This document shows, piece by piece, positions 17,007 to 26,504 of a stretch of DNA of 64,000 nucleotides. Both the position numbers and the translations under genes were made by a program. Under the pieces are notes generated by a model. The model searched no databases. It saw nothing but the letters and a program-made list of their open reading frames with translations, and was not told the origin of the DNA. This DNA is from Deltaproteobacteria bacterium (lineage in GTDB: Bacteria; Myxococcota; Kuafuiibacteriia; Kuafuiibacteriales; Kuafuiibacteriaceae). Location: positions 1,860,001-1,924,000 of the forward strand of contig JADJPE010000005.1 of the NCBI GenBank assembly GCA_016713425.1, read 5' to 3'. Positions within the stretch are counted from its first letter, which is position 1, and each line of letters opens with the position of its first letter.

Positions 17007-20000
17007 ATGCGAACGAACCAAGCACTGTTCTTCAGCGTTCTCGCGGCGCTGAGTTTGAGTTGGTTTTTGTCTGATATTTCGCGGGCGGATGCCTCTTTGC
17101 TTACGCGTTCGTCGACGACGAACTCCGAAGCTGCGCAAAGTTCACCGTCGGCCGAGGAGCTTGGGGGTGTCGGGTATGTTGCCGGCTATGTGCTCTCGAA
17201 GGCGGGGCGACCGATCCCGGGCGTGCGTATCCAGGAGAAGGGCGCGACCATCGCCAGAACCGACGCCGAAGGCGGGTTCTTCGTTGAGCTGCCGGTCGGC
17301 CATCACACGTTCACGCTCGATCCAGGCGTGGGGGCGGCCGTCGAGTTGCGCCCGGTCCCGGTCGTTGCCGGCACGACGAGCGAGGTTCTCGCCATCGTGC
17401 GGTCGGCCGGCCAGGTCGATGTCGACATCGAGGCGGCGTCGGCCGACCGGATGCATCGTGCGATGTCTTCCGGACTTGGGAGTTCGACCTCTACGGTCAC
17501 GGGAACGATCCGTGGCCGGATTCTGGACGAGGAGAAGAACCTCCCGGTGCCGAACGCGCGCATTTTGGTTCGTGGGTTGCGGGCGGATTTTCGCTCTGAT
17601 GCCCACGGGGAGTACACCGTGGTTGTTCCGGCGGGGACGGTCGATCTCACGGTCATTCACCCTGATTTCAGTACGCGTTCGATGACCGACATTGCCGTCC
17701 CCGGCGACGCGATCACCGATCTCGACGTCACGCTCGCGCCGCAATCGGTGGCGCTGGCCGAGATGGTGGTGACGATTCCGAAGCTCGAGGGTGGCACGGT
17801 TTTCGTGTTGAGAGAGCGGCGCGATGCGGCGAGTGTGAGCGACATGCTGGGCGCCGACCAAATCTCGAAAGCTGGGGACTCGGACGCGGCCGGCGCGCTT
17901 CAGCGTGTCACGGGCGTCACCGTGGTGGGCGGGCGATTCATCTATGTTCGAGGTCTGGGCGAGCGCTACTCGAGCACGCTCTTGAATGGATCGACGCTGC
18001 CGAGTCCCGATCCCGAACGTCGTGTCGTGCCGCTCGACCTCTTTCCTGCGAGCGCGCTCGGGAGCATCCTGGTGCAAAAGACGTATAGCCCCGACCTCCC
18101 GGGGGAGTTCGGCGGCGGCGCCGTCAACCTGCGGACACGCGAGATTCCGAAGGAATTTGAGGCCAGTCTCGAGGTCTCGGGCGCCTTTCGTACGCACACG
18201 ACGCTTCGCACAGCGCCATCTTACGAAGGTGGGGGGCTCGACTTCCTGGGTTTTGGTGTCGGTGCGCGTGCATTGCCGAGCGAGTTCAAGGCGGCGACGG
18301 AGCGCTCGAGAATTCAGCGAAAGACGGTGACTGGGCAAGGCTTCACCGCCGAGGAGCTCGAGAACTTTGGTGAGGCACTCGATACAAACTATCAGGTAGG
18401 TCGTTCAAAGACGGCGCCCGACCTCGGGGTCTCGCTTGAGATCGGCGGTCCGTTCGAGCTTCTTGGGGTTACGTCGGGCGCCTTCTTGGGCGTCAACTAC
18501 GATCGCGGCACGTCCGTGCGGCGCATTCACCGACGATCACTGCTTCCGGACTTGAGTGTTCGGACGGAGCAAGACCTCGTGGCGACCGAGAATACGACGA
18601 GCATGGGCGGCTTGTTCGGTGCCGACTTCGAGTTCAGTCCGCAGCACGCGCTTCGATGCACGACCTTCTTGAGTCGGATCAGTGAGAAGACCGCACGCAC
18701 AGCGAATGGGCGCTTCCCGGAGAACGACATCGAGTCTTATCGGCTTCAGTGGGTCGAGCAGATGATGCTCGCGCAGCAGTTCCGAGGGCATCATGCCTTT
18801 GGTCACGAGGATGGTCCGGCCTTTGATTGGCGATACATGGTCTCGCTGGCCACGCGCGCGGAACCGAACCTGCGCGACATCTTCTATATTGTCGACAACG
18901 GCGTCCGGCGTCTCGACACGAACGACTTCAAGAACCAGCGGTACTACGGAGACCTCTTCGACGTGAATCACGACCTCGGCTTGGACTTCACGTACCCATT
19001 CCGCGCGTTTGGTGAGGAAGCCTCGAAGATCGGTGTCGGTGCGATGACGATCCTAAAGTCGCGTGAGGTCGATGTTCGTCGGTTCACTTACGGGGGCGGT
19101 TTGGCTTCGCCGTCGGATCAGGTGTCGCCCGATCGCATCTTCAACGCCGACACGATCGGTTCTGGTTCCGGACAGGTGCAGCTTGATGAGGTGACGTTGG
19201 ATGATGACGCCTATTCGGCATCGGAAGCACGGTTTGGTGGGTATGCGCTCGGGGACATCGGTCTCGTGAAGCGCCTACGGCTCATGACGGGCGCGCGGAT
19301 CGAAGTCTCCCATCAGAAGGTCGAAACCTTTATGCCTCCCGCCGCGATCGCCCCCGAGCCCAATCAGGTTGCAGAGCTCAGCACGACCGACATCCTCCCC
19401 GCCGCGACGTTGTCTTGGGAGTTTGTCGATGACATGTTGCTTCGCCTTGCCTTCAGCCGAACGGTCGCGCGTCCGAATTTTCGCGAGCTGTCCCCGGCCG
19501 TGTTTCGAGACCCAGCCGGAACGTTGGAGTTTCAAGGCAATCCAGACCTGAAGCGAACGATGCTGACGAACGTCGATCTCCGGTTCGAGTGGTACCCGTC
19601 GCCGGGCGAGACGCTCTCGTTCGCGGGTTTCTGGAAGAGCTTCCAAGATCCGGTCGAGGTTCGTCTGACGGCCGGGGCCGTCGACCGCGAGATCCCGATC
19701 AACGTTCCAGGCGCGGTGAACTTCGGGGCCGAGGTGGAATTCCGAAAAGACTTCGGGTTCCTGAGCGATGCGCTCTCCGATCTCTACGCGGCAGGAAACC
19801 TCACCGTCGTTTCCTCGCGCGTGAACCTAGAGTCCCTGGATCCGGAGGTGCGGGGCATTCTCACGACGCTCGATCGACCGCTCCAAGGACAGTCGCCCTT
19901 CGTCGTGAATTTGCAGCTCGGATACGACAACGCCGACCAAGGGCTGAGCGTAGCGGCGCTGTACAATGTGTTCGGTGAGCGCATCACGGCGCTCGGCGTG

Positions 20001-20201
20001 CGTGGCTTGCCGGATTTGTACGAGAGCCCCGTGCATCGGGTTGACCTGGTGGCCTCGAAGCGGTTCGGTCGCTGCAAGTTGTCGTTCAAAGCTAAGAATA
20101 TGCTCGACCCTTGGATTCGACGCCAACAAGGTGACGTTGTGGTTGAGTCGTATCGTCTCGGTCGCGTCTACAGTGCAGGTCTGACCGTCGACCTCGACTG
20201 A
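17007..20201 (+). CDS. TonB-dependent outer-membrane receptor with two carboxypeptidase-regulatory-like domains
   Basis: 1064 residues from ATG 17007, which begins a good signal peptide (ALFFSVLAALSLSWFLSDI). An ATG at 16947 is in frame but precedes a repetitive non-signal stretch. Two Ig-like carboxypeptidase-regulatory domains follow (GYVLSKAGRPIPGVRIQEKG and GRILDEEKNLPVPNARILV). The plug is next (GALQRVTGVTVVGGRFIYVR, GLGERYSSTLLNG, DLPGEFGGGAVNLRTREIP) and then a long barrel. This type resembles receptors for carbohydrate or other bulky ligands and is close to the CarboxypepD_reg class; the substrate cannot be read from sequence. It is the last gene of the TonB operon, so it is the likely client of the TonB encoded here. 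Confidence 0.92.
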   Translation: MRTNQALFFSVLAALSLSWFLSDISRADASLLTRSSTTNSEAAQSSPSAEELGGVGYVAGYVLSKAGRPIPGVRIQEKGATIARTDAEGGFFVELPVGHHTFTLDPGVGAAVELRPVPVVAGTTSEVLAIVRSAGQVDVDIEAASADRMHRAMSSGLGSSTSTVTGTIRGRILDEEKNLPVPNARILVRGLRADFRSDAHGEYTVVVPAGTVDLTVIHPDFSTRSMTDIAVPGDAITDLDVTLAPQSVALAEMVVTIPKLEGGTVFVLRERRDAASVSDMLGADQISKAGDSDAAGALQRVTGVTVVGGRFIYVRGLGERYSSTLLNGSTLPSPDPERRVVPLDLFPASALGSILVQKTYSPDLPGEFGGGAVNLRTREIPKEFEASLEVSGAFRTHTTLRTAPSYEGGGLDFLGFGVGARALPSEFKAATERSRIQRKTVTGQGFTAEELENFGEALDTNYQVGRSKTAPDLGVSLEIGGPFELLGVTSGAFLGVNYDRGTSVRRIHRRSLLPDLSVRTEQDLVATENTTSMGGLFGADFEFSPQHALRCTTFLSRISEKTARTANGRFPENDIESYRLQWVEQMMLAQQFRGHHAFGHEDGPAFDWRYMVSLATRAEPNLRDIFYIVDNGVRRLDTNDFKNQRYYGDLFDVNHDLGLDFTYPFRAFGEEASKIGVGAMTILKSREVDVRRFTYGGGLASPSDQVSPDRIFNADTIGSGSGQVQLDEVTLDDDAYSASEARFGGYALGDIGLVKRLRLMTGARIEVSHQKVETFMPPAAIAPEPNQVAELSTTDILPAATLSWEFVDDMLLRLAFSRTVARPNFRELSPAVFRDPAGTLEFQGNPDLKRTMLTNVDLRFEWYPSPGETLSFAGFWKSFQDPVEVRLTAGAVDREIPINVPGAVNFGAEVEFRKDFGFLSDALSDLYAAGNLTVVSSRVNLESLDPEVRGILTTLDRPLQGQSPFVVNLQLGYDNADQGLSVAALYNVFGERITALGVRGLPDLYESPVHRVDLVASKRFGRCKLSFKAKNMLDPWIRRQQGDVVVESYRLGRVYSAGLTVDLD

Positions 20202-20279
20202 GCTGGCCTTCGCTCGCGGGAGGACCGCCCGGGAATATCCTCTTCTCGAAAAGTCACCAAAACGCCTTAATCTGTACGG

Positions 20280-20753
20280 ATGCGCGCGGGGACCATGCTT
20301 GGCGTCGTGACACTTGGGTGCGTCCTTGGATGTGGACGTGACGATGGAGCAGGTCTCGATGGGACACCGATCGATGAACATCACGCGGCCTTGATGGGGG
20401 ACTGGTTCGAGTGCGTCGACGCGACGTGCCAGTCGCTCGCGCAAGCAGGCATGCGGTATCTGGGCGATGGTCGCTGGGTTGCGCTCGAAGCCGACCCGTT
20501 GTTTCTCGAACCTGATGAGACCTACTGCGTATTCGAGCGCTCACAGCGAGCCTATTCGACCGATGGCACGCACCTCGTCGTTCAGGGCCGATTCAACGAT
20601 CAATTTCTGACGTGGACGATCTCGCCGAGCGAAGACGGAGAATCGATGTCCTTGTGGATCGGTCCCGATGCGGTCTCGGTCGACCAAGGCCCGCGGCAAG
20701 TCGAGTTCTGGCGGCGTGTGGATCGCGCCCAGCGAAGCTACGGATGTCTGTGA
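20280..20753 (+). CDS. Small lipoprotein, unknown function
   Basis: A 157-residue protein with a lipoprotein signal: GTMLGVVTLGCVLGC, Cys about 18. The mature part is short, has several Cys (WFECVDATCQSLA, ETYCVFERS) and repeated beta-type stretches such as GTHLVVQGRFNDQFLTWTI, suggesting a small lipocalin-like or beta-sandwich fold. No family recognised. Its 3' end overlaps the convergent methyltransferase gene by 16 bp. It follows the receptor gene after 78 bp; cotranscription is possible but unsupported. Confidence 0.7.
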   Translation: MRAGTMLGVVTLGCVLGCGRDDGAGLDGTPIDEHHAALMGDWFECVDATCQSLAQAGMRYLGDGRWVALEADPLFLEPDETYCVFERSQRAYSTDGTHLVVQGRFNDQFLTWTISPSEDGESMSLWIGPDAVSVDQGPRQVEFWRRVDRAQRSYGCL

Positions 20754-21439
20754 GCGTTCGAGTCGTCTCTGACCGAGAAGACCCAATACTGCGCGCCTTC
20801 TTCCTCGATGTAGGGTCCGTTCGGCACGTGCGCGAAGAGCTTCACCTTGTTCTCGCGCTCGAGGTTCTCGCAGAAGGATGCGAATCCTGACCTCTCGCAG
20901 TAGCTGTTGCGTGTGCTCACGACGACCAGACCGTTGGGCTTCGTGACGCGCACCAACTCGAGAAGCGATTCCGGCGGGACATGTCCGAGCGTGAAGACGC
21001 CACACGAAACGGTCACGTCATACTGGTCGTCGGGATACGCTTCGATCGGCTGCGTGAGATCGACTTCTCCCCGCACCGAACGGTATGCGCCTGTTTCTCC
21101 GGCGATTTCAGCCATCTCGTTGCTGATGTCGAAGCCGTCGATGTATTGGAAGCCTCGCTCCGAGAGCTCCTTGCCGACGAGCCCGGTGCCGCAGCCGGCG
21201 TCGAGAATTTTGAACATGGGACTGCGCGGATCAACGGGCGTTTCGGGGTCGTGGGAGATGCGTTCTACGAGCTCAGCAATGTAATTTGGGCCGGCATATT
21301 GCTCGTTCTTCACGTCTTCGTCGTATCTCTCGGCCCATTGGCCGTAGTAGTCCTTGAGGCGCGAAGCATCGCCGTCGAGGGTGTGCGCATGCTTCACCGC
21401 ATCCCAGCTGGAGGATTTCTTCGTTGCGCTTTCCTTCAT
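20738..21439 (-). CDS. Class I SAM-dependent methyltransferase (METTL27-like)
   Basis: A 233-residue protein. ATG 21439 follows AAAGGA with a 5-nt spacer; the frame upstream to 21715 has no support. The N-terminal LKDYYGQWAERYDEDVK and YAGPNYIAELV are typical of the WBSCR27/METTL27-like group. Motif I is ILDAGCGTGLVGKEL, motif II-like FDISNEMAEIA, and the post-I motif is YDVTVSCGVFTLGHVPPESL. It should methylate a small molecule or an unidentified acceptor using S-adenosylmethionine. Cytoplasmic; no partner gene adjacent. Confidence 0.85.
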   Translation of the reverse strand: MKESATKKSSSWDAVKHAHTLDGDASRLKDYYGQWAERYDEDVKNEQYAGPNYIAELVERISHDPETPVDPRSPMFKILDAGCGTGLVGKELSERGFQYIDGFDISNEMAEIAGETGAYRSVRGEVDLTQPIEAYPDDQYDVTVSCGVFTLGHVPPESLLELVRVTKPNGLVVVSTRNSYCERSGFASFCENLERENKVKLFAHVPNGPYIEEEGAQYWVFSVRDDSNAHRHP

Positions 21440-21751
21440 CGTATTCCTTTCGTCGAAGAGGCCTGGCAACACACGGCCAACGCCATGCGGGTCGTGGGCA
21501 TAAGACCCACGTTCAGGCTTCGTGAGTGTGTTCGTGATCGGTAGCAGATGCTGGCCGACCTCTCCAGCACCGATCCCCCTCAAAGTGCTCGGAAGGGGGC
21601 AGAAGCCCCAATCGAAAGCCGCCGATTCCGCGGAAATCCCGCATCCGCTCGGATCTTGGGCCCGCAGCTCACCGCGTTTGCCTCCTGAGCACCGACTCTC
21701 GTTCTGGAAATCCAAACACGCGCGCGAACATCGTTTCGTTATGCTTCTGCC
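21440..21751. other. Intergenic region between divergent genes
   Basis: A 312-bp divergent promoter region between the methyltransferase and the YwqK-type gene. I see no credible gene. It holds the methyltransferase ribosome-binding site and a weak 6-bp hairpin, CGTGGG (21493-21498) / CCCACG (21506-21511). No promoter could be assigned with confidence. Confidence 0.5.
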
Positions 21752-22731
21752 ATGTCGAACCCGAAGCGCTGTCTGTTGGCGGCGGTCGCTCTATCTTTCG
21801 TCTGTGCAAACCAGAGGACCGTGCTCGCGGCAACCGTCTGCAAGACCGATGAAGGCAAAGTGATCAACCCAAACAACGGCAACACGACCGCCGAACTCAC
21901 GGCTACAGTCACCTGTACGTACGACGCCGGACATTCCATTCGACAACGTTATGTCGAAGGCCGAGTCGTGGCTGAGGAGTGGTTCAGCCGCGAAGGAAGA
22001 CGTACCATCCGGCGCGAGTTCAACTACGACAAGAATGGCAACCAACATTGGCATGGGAAGGCGGAGGAGTGGTTCCCAAGCGGAAAGCTGAAGTCCGTCG
22101 AGCAATATAAGAATGGTCGGGAACACGGCCCAACCGAGAACTACGCGGAGGAAGGCACGATTACGCGCCGGGCCTACTTTGACGAAGGCAAGAAGATTCA
22201 TACGACAAAGAGGGTCGTTTGCATGGCCTACAGCGCGAGTATCATGAGTCTGGAACGCTCACCCGCGAGTCACGCTTCGAACACGGGTACATGGTGGCCG
22301 AGAAGCTCTATTTCTTGAATGGGAAGACGAAGAGCGAGCTTGTGCAGACGAAGAAGGGCGGTGTCCTGCACATCGTCGCGAAGTCCTTCCATGACAATGG
22401 AAACAAGGAATTCTCAGGTCGATTCATCGAACGCGAACAGTGGAGCCATTTCGGCTTCGGAAGCTACTGGAACTACCGCAGCAACCTGCCGATCGGCGTG
22501 CATCGCTACTACGAGAAGAAGGGTCCGCTGAGCGCGATCGAACGGTACAAGGACGGAAAGCGCGAAGGCGTTTCGACTTACTACCGCGAAGGCGGAAAGA
22601 TGATCGAACGCGAAGACACCTATGAAGACGACCACCTGGTGCGTCGAAAGGAATACGATCCGAGCGGGAAGCTCAGCTCGGATGAGGAATACTTCGAAGA
22701 CGGGTCACTCAAGCGACGTCTGGGCCCTTAG
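21752..22731 (+). pseudogene. YwqK/MORN-type repeat protein, broken by a frameshift
   Basis: Two overlapping frames encode the two halves of one secreted repeat protein. The first (21752-22318) has a signal peptide (LLAAVALSFVCANQRTVLAA) and MORN-like repeats such as KLKSVEQYKNGREHGPTENY, then loses the pattern after FDEGKKIH. The second frame picks it up at once with YDKEGRLHGLQREYHESG and continues to 22731 with further repeats (RYKDGKREGVSTYYREGG, EYDPSGKLSS). A single missing base near 22195-22202 explains the switch. The restored protein would be about 326 residues. YwqK-family proteins are listed as antitoxins, but the repeats mainly mark a beta-hairpin fold. It could be a real pseudogene or an assembly error. 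Confidence 0.8.
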
Positions 22732-22752
22732 CGCCCTCGAACGCGCTAGGTT

Positions 22753-24780
22753 CTAGGTCGCTTCCTCGAGCACGAGCGCTTGCACTTGGTATGCACCGAG
22801 CCGGGCAAAGATGCCGCTTTCGAGGAGCTCCCGGCCTGATTTCGGCGTACGCCACAGGTGTTCGTTCTCGTGTCCCCTGCGCATGATGTCGCGAACGTTG
22901 TAGTTCTTGCTCGGGTCGATGCGCGCGCGTGTTCGAGCGTCGAGGGAGAACTGCGCGTGCCGTGACTTGTCATCCTCGAGGTTTGCGAAGACCAAGACAT
23001 CCGGGGCGTCGCTCGACTCCGGATGGCGAGCGAAGGCGAGCAGCGTTTCATCGGTGTATCCGTCGGTTCGCTGAAGCCAACTTCGGTCATCCGTCTGTAG
23101 GGCTGGGATGGCGAGCTTGATGCGGCCGGCTTGGGCGATTGTCTCGTGAGCCTGTGCATTCGCGTCGGCGATCGACCGGCTGCGAAGCTGCATCAGCGTT
23201 GGAACCTTGGCCCACGCCCGAAAGTCGAGCCGGGCACCTTCCACGTAGTCATCACCCATCAAGCGGCATGAGGGGCCGCCAAACAACTGCATCAAGACAT
23301 GGAACCGCGTCACGGCCTGGACGTTTCCGCCGAAGGCGTTCTCGAGTCGAACCTCGTCGTGGCTCCCGCCGTTCTTGGTCTCTTGGAAGTAGTCGTGGTC
23401 GATCGTCGAGCGGAAATCGCTCGTACGACGGGCTGCGATCATAGCCCGGTAGAAGCCACCTTGGATGTTGTCGACGAACTTTCGGGTTCGATCGACGTGA
23501 TGGAAATCCTCGGCGAGGTAGTAGAGATGTTTTCCGGGTTGCGCGCGATCGACTTCGGCTTGCACCGCGTTGAAGCAAACCTCGAGGACTTCCGGCGGCA
23601 GACCCGTCGTATGGTCGAAGCGGAATCCGTCCACCCCCATGTCGGCGGCCCAGAAGGTAAGCATGCGCGTGTACCAGCCGAGGACGGCCGCGTTCTCCGG
23701 GGTCTCGGCGTGACCATTACCCCAGTGACCTCCGTGGTTGAGCTGCTTCGTGTCTTGCCAGTCGCCCCATCCGCCGGCGATCGTGTCATTCAAGCTCTGG
23801 GCGCCCCGGCGATCGATGGAGCCATCTTTGTTTGGCTTCTTGGCGTAGAATGCGGTGTCGAGATACTCGAGATACTTGGGTATGTTTGGATCGCGGAGGC
23901 GTGCTTCAATGATGCGACGATGCTCCGGATTGAGCGCCACCTGCGAGAAATCATTGAAGTGAATACTCGCCGAGCCGTTCGAGCGATCGACGAAGCGATC
24001 GCGGAAATCGTAGTTGTGCCCGAAATGATTGAGCGCGACATCCAAGAATACTTTGATTCCGAGGGCGTGCGCCTTCTCGACGAAGCGTCTGAACTCAGCG
24101 TTGGCGGCGTCCCGGCTTGGACCACCGGTCTTGTCGTCGCGCCCGGCGGCGACGAGCTCGCGTGCATCCCGTGAGAGCTCACGCTTGACGCTGAAGTAGT
24201 CCGTGACCGCGTATGGGCTGCCCTTGTCATCATGGGGATGGCGTCCGCTCCATGGTTTGGTCTCGAAAGGTGGCATCAGCCACAAAGCATTGATCCCGGA
24301 AGCGGCGAGATGTTCGAGCGTGTACTCGCTCGGGCCACCGGTGGTCATCGCTTCGAACGAACCGTCGTTGGCCTGATCGACCTGCACCTCTTCGATGTTC
24401 AGGTCATTGAACTCACGTGCGAACGGCCGGATGACCGCATCCCGCATTCCGTCCTCGCCCATCCAGTGCTGTGAGCCGTCGCGATGGGTCGAGAATGCGG
24501 CGAATCGATAGGCCCCGAGGTTACGAATGGGAACGTTGGCCTCGAATGCGAGGTGATGATTCCACTGCCCCACCTTCGCCATGGGCAGATCGTAGAAGTC
24601 GCCGATGTGCCCATTGTTGTTCGCGTTGGTGTGCAGTCTTACATCGACACCCGAGGGATCGTCGGCGTCGAGCTCGACGCGAAGTCGAAGGTTGTCGCCC
24701 GGACGCCAGGGCATCTTGGTGTAGCCGCTCCAATTCGTTAGGCCTGGGCTGAAGAGCTCGCTCGTGAATCGATCCGTCAT
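22753..24780 (-). CDS. GH13 alpha-amylase-family glycoside hydrolase
   Basis: A 675-residue protein. ATG 24780 has GGGAGAAG upstream; the frame runs to 24909 without further support. An N-terminal beta-domain (about 1-140) precedes the catalytic barrel. The four GH13 regions are present: DVALNHFGH (region I), GFRFDH with nucleophile Asp389, LAEDF with acid/base Glu424, and GSHDE with Asp475. It should cleave or transfer alpha-1,4-linked glucans; whether it is an amylase, a maltogenic enzyme or a transferase cannot be told. No signal peptide, so it is probably cytoplasmic and involved in glycogen or maltodextrin turnover. No other glycogen gene is nearby. Confidence 0.92.
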   Translation of the reverse strand: MTDRFTSELFSPGLTNWSGYTKMPWRPGDNLRLRVELDADDPSGVDVRLHTNANNNGHIGDFYDLPMAKVGQWNHHLAFEANVPIRNLGAYRFAAFSTHRDGSQHWMGEDGMRDAVIRPFAREFNDLNIEEVQVDQANDGSFEAMTTGGPSEYTLEHLAASGINALWLMPPFETKPWSGRHPHDDKGSPYAVTDYFSVKRELSRDARELVAAGRDDKTGGPSRDAANAEFRRFVEKAHALGIKVFLDVALNHFGHNYDFRDRFVDRSNGSASIHFNDFSQVALNPEHRRIIEARLRDPNIPKYLEYLDTAFYAKKPNKDGSIDRRGAQSLNDTIAGGWGDWQDTKQLNHGGHWGNGHAETPENAAVLGWYTRMLTFWAADMGVDGFRFDHTTGLPPEVLEVCFNAVQAEVDRAQPGKHLYYLAEDFHHVDRTRKFVDNIQGGFYRAMIAARRTSDFRSTIDHDYFQETKNGGSHDEVRLENAFGGNVQAVTRFHVLMQLFGGPSCRLMGDDYVEGARLDFRAWAKVPTLMQLRSRSIADANAQAHETIAQAGRIKLAIPALQTDDRSWLQRTDGYTDETLLAFARHPESSDAPDVLVFANLEDDKSRHAQFSLDARTRARIDPSKNYNVRDIMRRGHENEHLWRTPKSGRELLESGIFARLGAYQVQALVLEEAT

Positions 24781-25088
24781 GTACGCGCTTCTCCCGTCTC
24801 TTGGTCCGCTAAGCGTGGTCCGCGAGCCAGGGCGGTTATCGGTACTCGACCGAAATGGTTGCTTGGTGAGGCCGTCTGGGCGCTCTCGAGCGCGCTCGAC
24901 ATGACGCAAGACGACGCCATCGCATCGCCGTGCACGATCGGCTCATCGTTGCTTCTTGGGACTGGGGTTCGCGTCGTGTGTGCATGCGTTGTGTGCACGC
25001 GGTTTAGGATGCTGCGAACGGAGCCCTCTCGCGTCTTTTGACATCAAAATGTGGATGCTGCTTCAGTCATCTCGGGAGAAGGATCACT
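24781..25088. other. Intergenic region between divergent genes
   Basis: A 308-bp divergent promoter region between the GH13 gene and the lectin/deacetylase gene. Short spurious frames only. GGGAGAAGG at 25074-25082 is the ribosome-binding site of the plus-strand gene. No repeat or assignable promoter was seen. Confidence 0.5.
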
Positions 25089-26504
25089 GTGAACTCGATG
25101 GCGAAGACGCGTGAAAGTAGTCCAACCGGACGGGCGTACGAGCCCCGAACCGTGGGTGAACGAAAAGAGGCTCGGCATTCGTTGAGCTTTTTCTCTGTTT
25201 TCTCTGGGGTCGCGGCGGCCGTTTCATTTTTTGGCGTCGCTTGCGGTGGGACGTCGTCGGAGTTCGACGACCTCGATGCGGTGAGCGATGAGCTAAGCAA
25301 TGGGGCGGGTGTGATCCAAAATGCGAACGGCAAATGCGTCGATGTGCATGCCGGATGTATGTACTCGAACGGGTGCAATGTGCAGGTTTGGGACTGCAAC
25401 TATGCGCCGCAGCAAACGTGGAGGGTCTCGAACGGACAGATCCGAAATGCCAGTGGCAAGTGTCTCGACGTTCACGCCGGTTGCATGAATTCGAATGGGT
25501 GCAATGTGCAGGTTTGGGACTGCAACTACGCGTCGCAGCAGACCTGGACCGTGGCGAACGGGCAGATCCGAAATGCCAGTGGCAAGTGTCTCGATGTTCA
25601 CGCGGGCTGCATGAACTCGAACGGTTGCAACATTCAAGTCTGGGACTGCAACAACACAACTCAGCAAACATGGTCCGCGTCGGGTTCTGGTTCCGGGTCC
25701 GGGTCCGGGACGGGGTCTGGGGTTGTCGCGCCCACCGATCTAAACGATGGTCAGACGGTCGTCGTCGTCGCCCACAGCGATGACGAAGCGCTTTGGTTTC
25801 AGCCTTTCTTGGCTCGCGCGCGCGCGGTCGTGCAGGTTGCGGGCGGGGCGGCACCTGCGCAACGGGTCGCGCAGAGGTTGGCGTACGGAGCGACCTACGA
25901 GCGGAGCCGTATTCGGCACGTTTATCCGAACTACGCGACAAACGACGACTGGCTTCGAGACTTCGGACTCCGCGATCGGTGCGAACGAGATCGGATCTAC
26001 ACTGTGGCCGCGTTTCGCGCTCGGCTCGAACCCTACTTCTCCGATCCAGGCAATCGGCGCTTTCTGACCCACAATCATTGGGGCGAATATGGACATACGC
26101 ATCACCGAATGGTCGGCGAGGCGGTGAGACAGCTTGCCGTGAAGTACAAGAAGGACGTTTGGATGATCTCGATGCAGCGACAGTCGCATTCGGCCGAAGA
26201 TCCGAGCGGCGCCCTCTATCGAAATCTCGGGGACCTCGCCGGCCTAGAAAGCGTGAGCGCCCGCTTCGACCACGGGACCTTCAGTCACATCCGAGGCTCG
26301 TTTCAGTCGCAGTTCTTTCAACCCGGGACGGACACTTGGACGTGGCACGATGGCCTGCTCGACTACCCACACGGCACCAGATTGTACGTCAAGATCGTGG
26401 ACGCAGCTCGAGGCGACTTGACGAGCCAGAATGGGCAGCGGTCTGCCATCATCAACAGCGTGACGGCGAATACGGCGCTTTCCGGTGCATGCGGCTCGCC
26501 TTGA
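25089..26504 (+). CDS. Lipoprotein with ricin-B-lectin repeats and PIG-L deacetylase domain
   Basis: A 471-residue protein. GTG 25089 is preferred because GGGAGAAGG sits six bases upstream; ATG 25098 is three codons later. A lipoprotein signal ends at GVACGG. Three 42-residue repeats carry the carbohydrate-binding QxW pattern (QVWDCN...QQTW) with regular Cys pairs. A Gly/Ser linker leads to a PIG-L/LmbE domain: VVVVAHSDDEALW (His229, Asp231, Asp232) and YGHTHH (His336, His338) form the metal site of N-acetylglucosamine deacetylases. A surface-anchored enzyme that binds and deacetylates a GlcNAc-containing glycan is likely. The gene overlaps the next start by 16 bp. Confidence 0.9.
   Translation: MNSMAKTRESSPTGRAYEPRTVGERKEARHSLSFFSVFSGVAAAVSFFGVACGGTSSEFDDLDAVSDELSNGAGVIQNANGKCVDVHAGCMYSNGCNVQVWDCNYAPQQTWRVSNGQIRNASGKCLDVHAGCMNSNGCNVQVWDCNYASQQTWTVANGQIRNASGKCLDVHAGCMNSNGCNIQVWDCNNTTQQTWSASGSGSGSGSGTGSGVVAPTDLNDGQTVVVVAHSDDEALWFQPFLARARAVVQVAGGAAPAQRVAQRLAYGATYERSRIRHVYPNYATNDDWLRDFGLRDRCERDRIYTVAAFRARLEPYFSDPGNRRFLTHNHWGEYGHTHHRMVGEAVRQLAVKYKKDVWMISMQRQSHSAEDPSGALYRNLGDLAGLESVSARFDHGTFSHIRGSFQSQFFQPGTDTWTWHDGLLDYPHGTRLYVKIVDAARGDLTSQNGQRSAIINSVTANTALSGACGSP
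25305..25682 (+). repeat. Tandem repeat, 126 bp x 3, encoding lectin repeats
   Basis: Three 126-bp units starting at 25305, 25431 and 25557, each encoding one 42-residue QxW lectin repeat. Units two and three are almost identical in DNA, while unit one has diverged at its start. This implies recent duplication or ongoing gene conversion. Confidence 0.9.

Noticed and set aside
22219..22731. Separate gene downstream in the YwqK region
   Set aside because: Its first residues continue the repeat of the upstream frame; one frameshifted gene is simpler.
25305..25682. CRISPR-like repeat array
   Set aside because: The units are contiguous, coding, 126 bp long and have no spacers.
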